Of a stretch of 64,000 nucleotides of DNA, positions 44,767 through 54,053 are shown piece after piece. How positions within the stretch are numbered: the stretch's first letter is position 1; each line of letters starts with the position of its first letter. The position numbers were made by a program, and so were the translations under genes. Below the pieces are notes generated by a model. The model did not search any database. It was not told where the DNA came from and was given only the letters and a program-made list of their open reading frames with translations. The stretch spans positions 879,501 to 943,500 of the forward strand of contig JAUISW010000001.1 in assembly GCA_030434875.1 (NCBI GenBank), read 5' to 3'. The DNA is from Lachnospiraceae bacterium C1.1. GTDB taxonomy: Bacteria > Bacillota > Clostridia > Lachnospirales > Lachnospiraceae.

Positions 44767-45648
44767 ATGGCAAGATTAAATTTAGAGCGGAAAAAATTTG
44801 TAATACCGGACAGATATATTTTGCTTATTATTACAGGTGTCTGCATTGTTCTTATGCTTTTGACATATTATACGGATGCTGTCAGCGCACCGTTGTCATT
44901 GGTGGCATCATATACGATTGTACCGTTCGAAAAAGGCTTAAATGCAGTAGGAAGAAAATTTGAGGAAAGACTTTCAGAGCTTGAAAGCTTAAAAGATGTA
45001 ATGTCTGAAAATGAAAGCCTCAAAGAAGAACTTGCAAAACTGAAGATAGAAAATAACCAGCTCGCTGAAGACAGGTATGAGCTTAACGAGCTTCGCACGT
45101 TGTATCAGCTTGATGATCAGTTTGATACTTATGAAACTGTTGGTGCCAGAGTTATTGGCAAAGATCCTGGAAACTGGTTTTCTGTTTTTATCATTGATAA
45201 AGGAAGTCTTGATGGTATAGCGGTTGATATGAATGTTATTTCCGGCAGCGGATTGGTTGGAATAGTAACTGAGGTTGGAGACAATTGGGCAACTGTAAGA
45301 TCCTGTATAGATGATGAAAGTAATATATCAGGTATGGTGCTTTCTACCTCGGATACAGTAATGGTAAACGGTGATCTCAAGCTTATGGAAAATAATGAGA
45401 TTTTATTTAGCCAGCTTACAGATGAAGAAGATAAAGTCGGAGTAGGAGATGAGATAGTAACTTCTAATATTTCGAATAAATATCTTCCCGGAATAACTAT
45501 AGGATATATAACATCAGTAGAAGTGGATGCAAATAACCTTACCAAATCCGGAACTATCACACCTACTGTTGATTTCAGACATATAAATACAGTACTTGTT
45601 ATAAAAAATCTGAAACAGTCAAAGAGTAGTTCAGTTTCATCTAATTAA
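44767..45648 (+). CDS. mreC: Rod shape-determining protein MreC
   Basis: A 293-residue MreC. One N-terminal membrane helix (about residues 15-35), a coiled coil (about 65-110, LESLKDVMSENESLKEELAKLK, quoted as ENESLKEELAKLK), and the extracellular beta domains (ARVIGKDPGNWFSVFIIDKG, quoted as GKDPGNWFSVFIIDKG) match the family. It links MreB to PBP2 and RodA. Confidence 0.94.
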   Translation: MARLNLERKKFVIPDRYILLIITGVCIVLMLLTYYTDAVSAPLSLVASYTIVPFEKGLNAVGRKFEERLSELESLKDVMSENESLKEELAKLKIENNQLAEDRYELNELRTLYQLDDQFDTYETVGARVIGKDPGNWFSVFIIDKGSLDGIAVDMNVISGSGLVGIVTEVGDNWATVRSCIDDESNISGMVLSTSDTVMVNGDLKLMENNEILFSQLTDEEDKVGVGDEIVTSNISNKYLPGITIGYITSVEVDANNLTKSGTITPTVDFRHINTVLVIKNLKQSKSSSVSSN

Positions 45649-45675
45649 TTACAGATCAGTATTAACTGAAAAATT

Positions 45676-45704
45676 CAGAGACACGCTTTGTTAGCGTGTT
45701 TCTG
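45676..45704 (+). terminator. Hairpin in the mreC-mreD gap
   Basis: An 11-bp stem, CAGAGACACGC with GCGTGTTTCTG (one G-U pair) and a 7-base loop. The downstream T run is weak, so it may lower read-through within the operon or mark an mRNA processing site rather than terminate fully. Confidence 0.5.
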
Positions 45705-45750
45705 ATTATTAAGAAGCAAATAAATTTAATTACTGTTCAGGAAGAAAATT

Positions 45751-46257
45751 TTGAGAAGAAAAATTATTGAATTTCTTATAATCTTTATTTCATTTATAAT
45801 CCAGTGTACTTTTTTTAAGGCTGTAAATATGGGAGGAATTTCTCCTAATCTGTTGATAATAGTTACAGCAACATTCGGTTTTATAAGGGGACAGAGAGAA
45901 GGAATGTATGTCGGTTTTCTTGCCGGCCTGTTTACAGATATTCTTTTTGGAAATGGTATTATCGGATTGTATACACTTATATATACCTTTGTAGGATATC
46001 TCAATGGTCTGTTTAGCAGAATCTTTTATCCTGAAGATGTTAAACTGCCCATTTTTCTAATAATTGTAAGTGATTTTATATATAGTTTTATATGCTATAT
46101 ACTTACATTTCTTTTGCGTTCCAGACTTGATCTGCCTTTTTATCTTATCCATGTAATGATACCTGAGCTGGTCTATACTGCTTTGATAACACTTATTTTT
46201 TACAGGTTCATTCTGATTATTGAAAAGGTGATTGAGGAAAAGGAAGAAATGGAGTAA
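45751..46257 (+). CDS. mreD: Rod shape-determining protein MreD
   Basis: A 168-residue protein with five or six membrane helices, matching the small MreD family. ISPNLLIIVTATFGFIRGQREGMYVGFLAGL, quoted as GFIRGQREGMYVGFLAGL, is characteristic. The TTG at 45751 has CAGGAAG upstream. It is followed after 9 bases by mrdA. Confidence 0.9.
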   Translation: MRRKIIEFLIIFISFIIQCTFFKAVNMGGISPNLLIIVTATFGFIRGQREGMYVGFLAGLFTDILFGNGIIGLYTLIYTFVGYLNGLFSRIFYPEDVKLPIFLIIVSDFIYSFICYILTFLLRSRLDLPFYLIHVMIPELVYTALITLIFYRFILIIEKVIEEKEEME

Positions 46258-46266
46258 TTAAAGCCT

Positions 46267-49155
46267 ATGCTTGAGAATATAAAAGATAAATTGATCAATA
46301 TATTCACTTCAAGGATCTTTGTTCTTACAATGATCATAATGCTCTTATTTGCTGTAATAACTTATCGGTTATTTGTTTTGCAGATTATTAATGGTGAGTC
46401 ATATCTTGATAATTTCACTCTTAAAATTGAGAGAAATAAAACCATAGCAAGCACCAGGGGAACGATCTATGATCGTAATGGTAATGTTCTTGCCTCTGAT
46501 AAGCTCGCTTATTCCGTGACAATCGAAGATAATTATGATACAGATGATAATTATAATATGAAGCTCAATGATACAATTTACAAACTTATTAATATTGTTG
46601 AGAAAAATGGCGATAAGCTGAATAATGATTTTGATATCATTATAGATGCTGACGGAAATTATAGTTATACACTTACAGGAACGAAGCAGCTTCGTTTTCT
46701 GGCTGATATTTACGGCAGGACGCAGATAGATGATCTTGCTTACAAGGAATCATCAGCCACACCTGATGAGGTTATGAGCTATTTATGCAGTTCAAAGAAG
46801 TATGGGATCGGAAAATATACGCTTAAGGATGATGGGACTTATGACTTTATCCCTGAAGAAGGCTATAGTAAGTCTGAGATTCTAAAGATTGTTACAGTTC
46901 GTTACAGCCTTAACCTTAACAGCTATCAGAAATATCTTGCAACGGTTATAGCAACAAATGTTAATGAGTCAACTGTTGCTGAAGTGATGGAAAATAAAGA
47001 TTTGCTTCAGGGTGTTGATATTGCTGAGGATACAGTAAGAACATATATAGATGATCCGAGCTTTTCACATATATTGGGTTATACAGGAAAAATCTCGGAT
47101 GAAGAGCTTACAGCTTATAATGAATCCATATCTCAGAATGAGGGCTCGAATCTTTATGAGCTTAATGATATGGTAGGAAAAGCCGGAATAGAGCAGTATA
47201 TGGAAAAAGAACTGCAGGGTATAAAAGGCAGCCAGACAATATTTGTTGATAATCTGGGAAGAGTTCAGGAAACAGGAGAAAAGGTTGATCCTATAGCTGG
47301 TAATGATCTTTACCTTACTATTGACTCCGATTTACAGAAGGCTGTTTATCAGATATTGGAACAAAAAATTGCAGGTATTTTAATTTCTAAGATCAGAGAT
47401 GTTAAAACATATGTTTCAACGACTGGAAGCTCATCAGATATAATAATTCCAATAACTGATGTATACTATGCTCTTTTTGATAATAATTTTATAAGTATTG
47501 CATCAATGTCTGAAAAGGATGCCGGTGAGTATGAGAAACAGGTACAGGCACTTTATGATGAGCGGGAAGCTTCAATTCTTGAAGCGTTGAGAAATGAATT
47601 AAGCTCATCCAATACAATATACGAAAACCTCTCTGAGGAAATGCAGGTTTATGAATCATATATTGTTTCTATGCTTCAAAATTCAAACGTTGGGGTATTT
47701 GACAGTTCAAAAGTAGATACTGAAAATGATGTTTATAAAAATTGGAAACAGGGAAAGATTTCACTTTCTGAGTATTTAAAAGAGGCAATCGCCTGTGGAT
47801 GGATCAATACAACTAAACTTGGCAATTCGGAAAAATACCTTGATTCCGAAGAAATATATGATTCACTTTTAAATTTTATTATAAATAAACTTTCTGATGA
47901 CTTATCTTTTTCTAAAAAAATATATAAATATATGATCTTAAACGATGTCATCAGCGGGAAACAAATCTGTCATATTATGTTTGAGCAGGGTAAACTGAAC
48001 GATTCGGATGGTAAGCTTGCAGGATTGGACAGTGGAGAGATCAGTGCGTATAATTTTATACTGAAAAGAATAAGATCACTCGAGATAACACCGGCAGATC
48101 TTGCTTTGGATCCATGTTCTGGATCATGTGTAGTAACTGATGTAAATACCGGTGAGGTTCTTGCATTGGTTTCTTACCCGAGCTACGATAATTCAAAATT
48201 AGCAAACTCAATTGATGCAGCATATTACAGTGCACTTACAGTCGATCAGTCATTGCCTTTGTATAATTATGCTACGCAGCAGGAAACAGCGCCGGGTTCT
48301 ACATTCAAGCCAGTGTCTGCGACCGCAGGTCTGGAGGAGGGTGTTATATCACCGGGAGAAACCATCGATTGTGTTGGTATTTTTGAGAAGATCACACCGT
48401 CTCCTAAATGTTGGATTTATCCTAACGGAACACATGGAAATCTTAATGTGATCGGAGCCATACAGAATTCGTGTAACTTTTTCTTTTATGAGGTTGGCTA
48501 TCGATTGGCGTCATTAACAGGAAGATATGATAGTGATTCCGGTCTTGCGATCATTAAGAAATATGCAGATATGTATGGCCTTACTGAAAAATCCGGAATT
48601 GAAATAACTGAGTCTGAGCCCGAAGTATCTACACAGGACGCAGTTAGATCAGCAATTGGACAGGGTAATCATGCTTATACAACTGTAGGATTATCAAGAT
48701 ACGTAACAACAGTTGCAAATGAGGGAACCTGTTTCAATCTTAGTTTAATAGATAAATTGACGGATTCTGATGGAAGCCTTATAGAAGATTTTGAACCGGA
48801 TGTTAGAAATTACGTAGACGTCGCAAGCTCAACGTGGGATAATGTACATGAGGGAATGAGAATGGCTGTTGTGGAGGACTATGATGCTTTTGAAGATTTT
48901 CCGATAACAGCTGCAGGTAAAACAGGAACGGCACAGCAGATTACAACGAGACCAAACCATGCTTTATTTGTAGGATTTGCTCCTTATGACAAACCGGAGA
49001 TTTCTATAGCTACAAGAATTGCATATGGATATACTTCGGCGAATGCAGCCGAGGTTTCAAGAGATGTTTTTAAGTATTACTTCAAGCTTGACGATAAAGA
49101 TAATATTATTACCGGTACAGCCGTTCTTCCGGATAGTGCCGAGATAGGAGATTAA
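46267..49155 (+). CDS. mrdA: Class B penicillin-binding protein 2 (elongasome transpeptidase)
   Basis: A 962-residue monofunctional transpeptidase, far longer than the 600-700 residues usual for PBP2. It has one N-terminal membrane helix, a dimerisation domain (RGTIYDRNGNVLA), and the transpeptidase domain with Ser678 (GSTFKP), SCN at 735-737, and KTG starting at Lys885. The extra length is an insertion of roughly 240 residues between LYLTIDSDLQKAVYQILE and the GSCVVTDVNTGEVLALVSYP segment, rich in Asp/Glu/Ser. Similar insertions occur in clostridial PBP2 proteins. It partners RodA (next gene) in rod elongation. Confidence 0.92.
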   Translation: MLENIKDKLINIFTSRIFVLTMIIMLLFAVITYRLFVLQIINGESYLDNFTLKIERNKTIASTRGTIYDRNGNVLASDKLAYSVTIEDNYDTDDNYNMKLNDTIYKLINIVEKNGDKLNNDFDIIIDADGNYSYTLTGTKQLRFLADIYGRTQIDDLAYKESSATPDEVMSYLCSSKKYGIGKYTLKDDGTYDFIPEEGYSKSEILKIVTVRYSLNLNSYQKYLATVIATNVNESTVAEVMENKDLLQGVDIAEDTVRTYIDDPSFSHILGYTGKISDEELTAYNESISQNEGSNLYELNDMVGKAGIEQYMEKELQGIKGSQTIFVDNLGRVQETGEKVDPIAGNDLYLTIDSDLQKAVYQILEQKIAGILISKIRDVKTYVSTTGSSSDIIIPITDVYYALFDNNFISIASMSEKDAGEYEKQVQALYDEREASILEALRNELSSSNTIYENLSEEMQVYESYIVSMLQNSNVGVFDSSKVDTENDVYKNWKQGKISLSEYLKEAIACGWINTTKLGNSEKYLDSEEIYDSLLNFIINKLSDDLSFSKKIYKYMILNDVISGKQICHIMFEQGKLNDSDGKLAGLDSGEISAYNFILKRIRSLEITPADLALDPCSGSCVVTDVNTGEVLALVSYPSYDNSKLANSIDAAYYSALTVDQSLPLYNYATQQETAPGSTFKPVSATAGLEEGVISPGETIDCVGIFEKITPSPKCWIYPNGTHGNLNVIGAIQNSCNFFFYEVGYRLASLTGRYDSDSGLAIIKKYADMYGLTEKSGIEITESEPEVSTQDAVRSAIGQGNHAYTTVGLSRYVTTVANEGTCFNLSLIDKLTDSDGSLIEDFEPDVRNYVDVASSTWDNVHEGMRMAVVEDYDAFEDFPITAAGKTGTAQQITTRPNHALFVGFAPYDKPEISIATRIAYGYTSANAAEVSRDVFKYYFKLDDKDNIITGTAVLPDSAEIGD

Positions 49156-49158
49156 TAT

Positions 49159-50286
49159 ATGCCCAGAAAATATCGATTGAAGAATTATGATTTCCTTCTG
49201 GTTTTGCTGGCTGTATTGATTTCCATATATGGCATATTTATAATTGGCAGTGCAAAAACATCTTTTCAGCCCAGACAGATAGGTGGCCTTTGTCTCGGAA
49301 TTGCTTTAATGGTAGTGATATCATTAGTAGATTACCAGACAGTGCTGAATTTTTATTGGGTTTTCTATATTTTAAATATTGTATTACTTTTGGCTGTTCA
49401 GTTTTTTGGACGAGAGGTAAATAATGCAACAAGATGGATTTCGATTGCCGGTATACAGTTTCAGCCGTCAGAGGCAACAAAATTTTTGTTGATTTTATTT
49501 TTTGCAAAGCTTATTATGAAATTTAAGGATAAAATCAGCAGGTTCGGAGTGCTTTTGATACTTATAGCACTTTTTGCGGCTCCATGGTATCTGGTATATA
49601 GTCAGCCTGATCTATCAACAAGTATTGTAATTTTTTTGATATTTGTTAGTATGATATTTATAGGAGGTTTAAGCTGGAAAATCATCGGCGGTGTACTGGC
49701 TGTTACGGTACCGCTCGCAATTATAGGTCTTGTTCTTGTTATTCAGCCTAATCAGCAGATAATAAAAGGCTACCAGCAGACAAGAATCCTGGCTTGGCTT
49801 GATCCTGAAAAGTATTCTAATCAGGAAGCTTATCAGCAGCAAAATTCGATTACTGCGATTGGATCTGGTCAGTTAACAGGTAAAGGCTATAAAAATAATG
49901 AGGTTGCATCAGTTAAGAATGCTAACTTTATATCAGAGCCTCAAACAGACTTTATATTTGCAATAGTTGGAGAAGAACTTGGTTTTATGGGTTCTATGGC
50001 TATTGTCATATTAGTAATGGCTATAATACTGAGGATAGTTCAAATTGGTTTTGGAGCAGATGATTTGTCTGGCACACTTGTGTGTGCCGGTGTGGCAGCA
50101 CACATCGGCTTCCAGACTTTTATGAATATTGCCGTTGCGACGGGACTAATGCCTAATACAGGTATTCCTTTACCGTTTATCAGCTATGGTATGACATCTC
50201 TTGTTTGCCTGTTTATGGAAATAGGTGTTGTATTGAATATCGGATTACAGAAAATCAGAGAAAATTATTTTGTATTTAGGGCATAA
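49159..50286 (+). CDS. rodA: SEDS glycosyltransferase RodA
   Basis: A 375-residue SEDS-family protein with about 10 helices. NATRWISIAGIQFQPSE, YSQPDLSTSI and AVATGLMPNTGIPLPFISYG are conserved SEDS segments carrying catalytic residues. It polymerises glycan from lipid II with PBP2. It starts 3 bases after mrdA. No minC/minD genes lie between, unlike several other Firmicutes. Confidence 0.93.
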   Translation: MPRKYRLKNYDFLLVLLAVLISIYGIFIIGSAKTSFQPRQIGGLCLGIALMVVISLVDYQTVLNFYWVFYILNIVLLLAVQFFGREVNNATRWISIAGIQFQPSEATKFLLILFFAKLIMKFKDKISRFGVLLILIALFAAPWYLVYSQPDLSTSIVIFLIFVSMIFIGGLSWKIIGGVLAVTVPLAIIGLVLVIQPNQQIIKGYQQTRILAWLDPEKYSNQEAYQQQNSITAIGSGQLTGKGYKNNEVASVKNANFISEPQTDFIFAIVGEELGFMGSMAIVILVMAIILRIVQIGFGADDLSGTLVCAGVAAHIGFQTFMNIAVATGLMPNTGIPLPFISYGMTSLVCLFMEIGVVLNIGLQKIRENYFVFRA

Positions 50287-50318
50287 TGCTTTAAGGCATT
50301 GACACTCGGAGGTGAATT

Positions 50319-50714
50319 ATGAATATAGGACTTGTGGCACATGATGCCAAGAAAAAACTTATGCAGAATTTTTGTATTGCATATCGTGGCATACTTGCCA
50401 AGAATGATCTTTATGCGACAGGGACAACCGGAAGACTTATAGAAGAAGTGACCAATCTCAATATTCATAAGTTTCTTGCAGGACATCTTGGCGGCGAGCA
50501 GCAGCTTGGAGCACAGATAGAGCATAATCAGATCGATCTGGTGATCTTTTTGCGCGATCCGCTTACGCCAAAGAGAAATGAACCTGATGTAAACAATGTT
50601 GTGAGACTTTGCGACGTACATAATATTCCACTTGCTACTAATCTTGCAACGGCTGAATTACTTATTAAATCACTTGACAGAGGAGATCTTGAGTGGCGTG
50701 AAATGTATAAGTAA
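50319..50714 (+). CDS. mgsA: Methylglyoxal synthase
   Basis: A 131-residue enzyme converting dihydroxyacetone phosphate to methylglyoxal and phosphate. ATGTTGRLIEE (phosphate binding), LGGEQQLGAQI and FLRDPLTPKRNEPD (catalytic Asp) are diagnostic. Its position after rodA is conserved in Clostridia. GGAGG precedes the ATG. Confidence 0.95.
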   Translation: MNIGLVAHDAKKKLMQNFCIAYRGILAKNDLYATGTTGRLIEEVTNLNIHKFLAGHLGGEQQLGAQIEHNQIDLVIFLRDPLTPKRNEPDVNNVVRLCDVHNIPLATNLATAELLIKSLDRGDLEWREMYK

Positions 50715-50721
50715 TTTTCAG

Positions 50722-51708
50722 ATGCGAGGTCGTTTATCAGGGAAAAGACTTTTTCCACTACTTATATCTATTGCAGTTTTACTAACAGGATGTGGTTCTA
50801 AACACTTTGATTATGCATTTGATGCAAATAATTCACAAAGTGCTTTTAGGTTTGATACATCTAACGAGAATGATATTGCAGATTCTTTTGCTTCGAATTT
50901 AGCTGTAGTCAGTGGAGATGTTATAGCAGGAGAAGAGGTTTCAACCGGAGAAAATTCCTATGGATCTGCAATACTGGTTAATTCAGACAGCAATGAAGTT
51001 CTTTTTTCAAAAAACGCGAATGCAAAACTCTATCCTGCAAGTATGACTAAGGTTATGACAGCTCTGGTTGCACTGGAGAATTGTGATAAGGATAAAATAC
51101 TTACGGCAGATGCAAACTGCCTTATATCAGAAGAGGGTGCACAGTTAGCAGGATTACAGGTAGGAGATACAATGACCCTTGATCAGGCCCTTCATATTCT
51201 CCTTATTTATTCTGCAAATGATGTTGCAGTAATGATAGCTGATAATATTGGAGGTTCAGTAGAAGGCTTTGCAGATATGATGAATGCCAAAGCAGCACAG
51301 TTGGGGGCTACAAATACTCATTTTGTCAATCCGCATGGACTTCATGACGAGAATCATTATACGACCGCTTATGATATGTATCTGATGTTTAATGCAGCAT
51401 GCAAATACGAAGAATTTACTGAAATAATCAACATGTCCACCTATACAACTTCTTATAAACATGCTAATGGGAACAGCATAGATTTTACATGCAATAGTAC
51501 AAATCGTTTTATAACCGGTAAAATATACGCGCCCACAAACATTACAGTTATGGGAGGAAAGACAGGAACAACACTTGCAGCAGGTGCGTGTCTTGTAATG
51601 CTTTCAAAAGATACCAAGGGCGCTTCATATATTTCCTGTGTAATGAAGGGGACAAATATTGATGCAACTTATGGTAAGACAAAGGCTATGCTGGAAATAA
51701 TTGAATAG
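50722..51708 (+). CDS. D-alanyl-D-alanine carboxypeptidase, lipoprotein form
   Basis: A protein of about 328 residues, S11 peptidase family. The signal sequence ends in the lipobox LTGC (about residues 18-21), so it is likely lipid-anchored outside the membrane rather than held by the usual C-terminal amphipathic helix. The active site reads ASMTKVMTA (Ser107, SxxK), YSANDVAV (SxN) and GGKTGTT (KTG). It trims peptidoglycan pentapeptides. I chose the ATG at 50722; upstream in-frame codons lie in mgsA. The ribosome binding site is weak. Confidence 0.9.
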   Translation: MRGRLSGKRLFPLLISIAVLLTGCGSKHFDYAFDANNSQSAFRFDTSNENDIADSFASNLAVVSGDVIAGEEVSTGENSYGSAILVNSDSNEVLFSKNANAKLYPASMTKVMTALVALENCDKDKILTADANCLISEEGAQLAGLQVGDTMTLDQALHILLIYSANDVAVMIADNIGGSVEGFADMMNAKAAQLGATNTHFVNPHGLHDENHYTTAYDMYLMFNAACKYEEFTEIINMSTYTTSYKHANGNSIDFTCNSTNRFITGKIYAPTNITVMGGKTGTTLAAGACLVMLSKDTKGASYISCVMKGTNIDATYGKTKAMLEIIE

Positions 51709-51727
51709 TTTTTAATAGAGAGAATTA

Positions 51728-51760
51728 AACAGCGTTCTATTTTATGGGACGCTGTTTTTT
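51728..51760 (+). terminator. Intrinsic terminator after the carboxypeptidase gene
   Basis: AACAGCGTTC pairs with GGACGCTGTT (one G-U) across a 9-base loop, followed directly by TTTT. It ends the large mre/rod operon. Confidence 0.9.
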
Positions 51761-51877
51761 GTATCCTCTGAGAACCGGCAAAGAGAAAAGGATTAGAAGA
51801 AAAAGCAACAGGCAAAATAGCCAAAACTATAGATAGTTATTTAATTAACATGTATACTACTTATTGCACATAAAAGG

Positions 51878-51906
51878 TTGTATAAATACTTTCTCTATTG
51901 TATAAT
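51878..51906 (+). promoter_or_regulatory. Promoter of the P-loop protein gene
   Basis: TTGTAT (51878-51883), 17-base spacer and a perfect TATAAT (51901-51906). It starts the single gene that follows, which is then closed by a terminator at 52430. Confidence 0.8.
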
Positions 51907-51972
51907 ATAACTATACAAAAAGTGCGAAGGTGTTTCGTACTCATAATGAAAACGGCGAAGGAGGACACGGAA

Positions 51973-52395
51973 ATGGTTCAGTTAATTGTTGGGGAAAAAG
52001 GTAAGGGAAAAACAAAAGTACTGTTGGATCGCGTAAATGAGACGGTGTCAAGTGCAAAGGGAAATATTCAGTTTGTAGATAAAGATCTTTCGCACATGTA
52101 TGAGCTTAAAAATAAAATCCGTCTTGTTAATGTAAGCGACTATGACATCACCAACGCTGATGAATTTGTGGGCTTTGTCAGCGGCATTATTTCTGCAGAT
52201 CATGACCTCGAAGAACTTTTTATTGACAGGTTCTTAAAAGTTTCATTTCTAGATAATATCAGTAATTCTTCTGACTTCCTTCGAAAACTAGATACAATAA
52301 GTTCAAAGTTTAATGTTAAAGTAACTATAAGTTTATCCGGTAGCGTAAGTGAACTTCCTGATGACCTTAAAGAGAAAGTTGCTATTGCACTTTGA
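51973..52395 (+). CDS. Small P-loop protein often annotated as PilT-like
   Basis: A 140-residue protein with an N-terminal Walker A motif, GEKGKGKT (about residues 6-13). There is no clear Walker B or any of the secretion-ATPase boxes of true PilT, so the common name 'twitching motility protein PilT' is misleading. The C-terminal region is Ser-rich with alternating hydrophobic stretches. I do not know its function. It has its own promoter and terminator. The ATG at 51973 is set by AAGGAGG 8 bases upstream. Confidence 0.8.
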   Translation: MVQLIVGEKGKGKTKVLLDRVNETVSSAKGNIQFVDKDLSHMYELKNKIRLVNVSDYDITNADEFVGFVSGIISADHDLEELFIDRFLKVSFLDNISNSSDFLRKLDTISSKFNVKVTISLSGSVSELPDDLKEKVAIAL

Positions 52396-52429
52396 TCTTA
52401 AATTTGTTATTTTATTATATAGATTATAT

Positions 52430-52456
52430 GGGCTGCCTAATAGGGCAGCCCTTGTT
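52430..52456 (+). terminator. Intrinsic terminator after the P-loop gene
   Basis: GGGCTGCC (52430-52437) pairs perfectly with GGCAGCCC (52444-52451) across a 6-base loop, followed by TTGTT. Confidence 0.85.
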
Positions 52457-52488
52457 AATATAAAATAAATCTGAATCCGGGATAACAG

Positions 52489-53976
52489 ATGAAACGCTCC
52501 ATAGAGAAGAAAAACTACAGAAAAAAGAATAGAAGACGGCGTACAGATAGCGACAGAAGCAGGAAAAGAACAAGACGATATCGCAGTAATGAAAAAAAGA
52601 TCACGAAGATGCCGAACATGGGACTCTTGAAAATAAATTTTGGAGTTCTTATTTTTCTTGCCTTGGCAATATATCTTGTTTTTATATTAATTTCGTATGC
52701 AAGCACAACACATATTGCCGGATACGAGGTTAAGCTCGGTTCTCTTGCTTTGGATACAACAGCCAGAGCTGTATGTGTGCGTGAGGAAAAAATATATACT
52801 GCAAATAATGCAGGCTATATAAACTATTATATGAGAGAAGGCGAACGTGCTGCCGGTGGTGAACTTGTTTATGCAATAGATGAAAGTGGTGAACTTTCTG
52901 AAAAAATAAATGAAAGCCAGTCAGTAAGTTCAAATATTAAAGAGTCGGATCTTTCCGAATTAAAGAGCGAAATACAAAATTATAAGAATTCGTTTTCTGA
53001 TGAAAAATTCAACAGTGTTTATGATTTTGCATATAACATTGAGGGGACTATTGAACAGATCAATCATGCAAACATTTTAAGTATGCTTACAGGTGTTTCG
53101 GGTAATAAGATAAGCGGTTCAGTAGACCTTGGATATTCAGATACAAGTGGTATTTTATGTTATTCAACAGATGGGTTGGAAAACCTTAAGGAATCTGAGG
53201 TAACAGCAGATACATTTAACGAGGAAAACTATAATAATACAAATCTTGTTAATGGAAGTCTTGTTTCCAAGGGAGATAATGCGTTTAAGCTGATAACCAG
53301 TGAAAACTGGAGTATTGTTATGCCATGGAATACTTCGTGGGAAGAGGAAGTTAAAGATGGAGAATATATAGAAGTTAATTTCCTTAAAAATGGCTATACA
53401 GCCTGGGGTAAAGCTTCTATTTTGAATAATTCCGATGGACAGTATCTATCGCTTAGTTTTACAAATTCGATGGTTAATTTTTCCAGTGAAAGATTTGTTG
53501 ACATTGAGCTTATGACAGATGAAAAGAAAGGCTTTAAGATTCCAAATACATCTATTGTTCAAAAGGAGTTCTATCTTGTTCCGGAGGATTTTGTAACCAA
53601 GGGTGGGGATACAGATTCCGATGGATTTTTAAGAAGAGCCTACCTCGAGAACGGTGGAGAAACAACAGAATTTGTTGAAGCCGAAATATATGATAAAGTG
53701 GATGGAAATGTCTACGTTGCGACTGAGATATTTAACCCGGGAGATATTCTTATCAAGCCGGATTCACAGGATACATATACTATAAGCACAAAAGATTCTT
53801 TGACCGGCGTTTATAATATGAACAGTGGATTTGCCGATTTCAGAAAAATAAATGTATTATATTCAAATAAAGAATATTCAATAGTTGAATCAGGAACGAT
53901 GTACGGTCTGAATGTTTATGACCATATCGTTCTTAATGGTGACGGAGTTTCTGATAAGGATCTTATGTTCCAGTAA
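52489..53976 (+). CDS. HlyD-like membrane protein upstream of yggS-sepF
   Basis: A 495-residue membrane protein. A very basic Arg/Lys-rich cytoplasmic head (residues 1-40) precedes one membrane helix (about 47-70). The outside part begins with an HlyD-like barrel or biotinyl-lipoyl-like segment (AVCVREEKIYTANNAGYINYYMREGERA, quoted as YINYYMREGERAAGGELVY) and includes an acidic region. It is found next to yggS and sepF in related Clostridia, so a role at the division site is suspected. No transporter partner is adjacent, so an efflux role is not supported. Confidence 0.8.
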   Translation: MKRSIEKKNYRKKNRRRRTDSDRSRKRTRRYRSNEKKITKMPNMGLLKINFGVLIFLALAIYLVFILISYASTTHIAGYEVKLGSLALDTTARAVCVREEKIYTANNAGYINYYMREGERAAGGELVYAIDESGELSEKINESQSVSSNIKESDLSELKSEIQNYKNSFSDEKFNSVYDFAYNIEGTIEQINHANILSMLTGVSGNKISGSVDLGYSDTSGILCYSTDGLENLKESEVTADTFNEENYNNTNLVNGSLVSKGDNAFKLITSENWSIVMPWNTSWEEEVKDGEYIEVNFLKNGYTAWGKASILNNSDGQYLSLSFTNSMVNFSSERFVDIELMTDEKKGFKIPNTSIVQKEFYLVPEDFVTKGGDTDSDGFLRRAYLENGGETTEFVEAEIYDKVDGNVYVATEIFNPGDILIKPDSQDTYTISTKDSLTGVYNMNSGFADFRKINVLYSNKEYSIVESGTMYGLNVYDHIVLNGDGVSDKDLMFQ

Positions 53977-54053
53977 TTGTGAACTTGAGAATTATCTGAT
54001 CAGCATTGATCATTCAAATTAGTAAAAAGCAGTAGTACTCAGGAGAATATAAA

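Noticed and set aside
45129-45560. 143-residue minus strand frame inside mreC
   Set aside because: Complete overlap with a well-supported gene; a codon-usage shadow rich in Ser and Thr.
45730-45740. TTACTGTTCA before mreD resembling the mobile element end
   Set aside because: Only 10 bases match, there is no partner end or target duplication within 300 bp.
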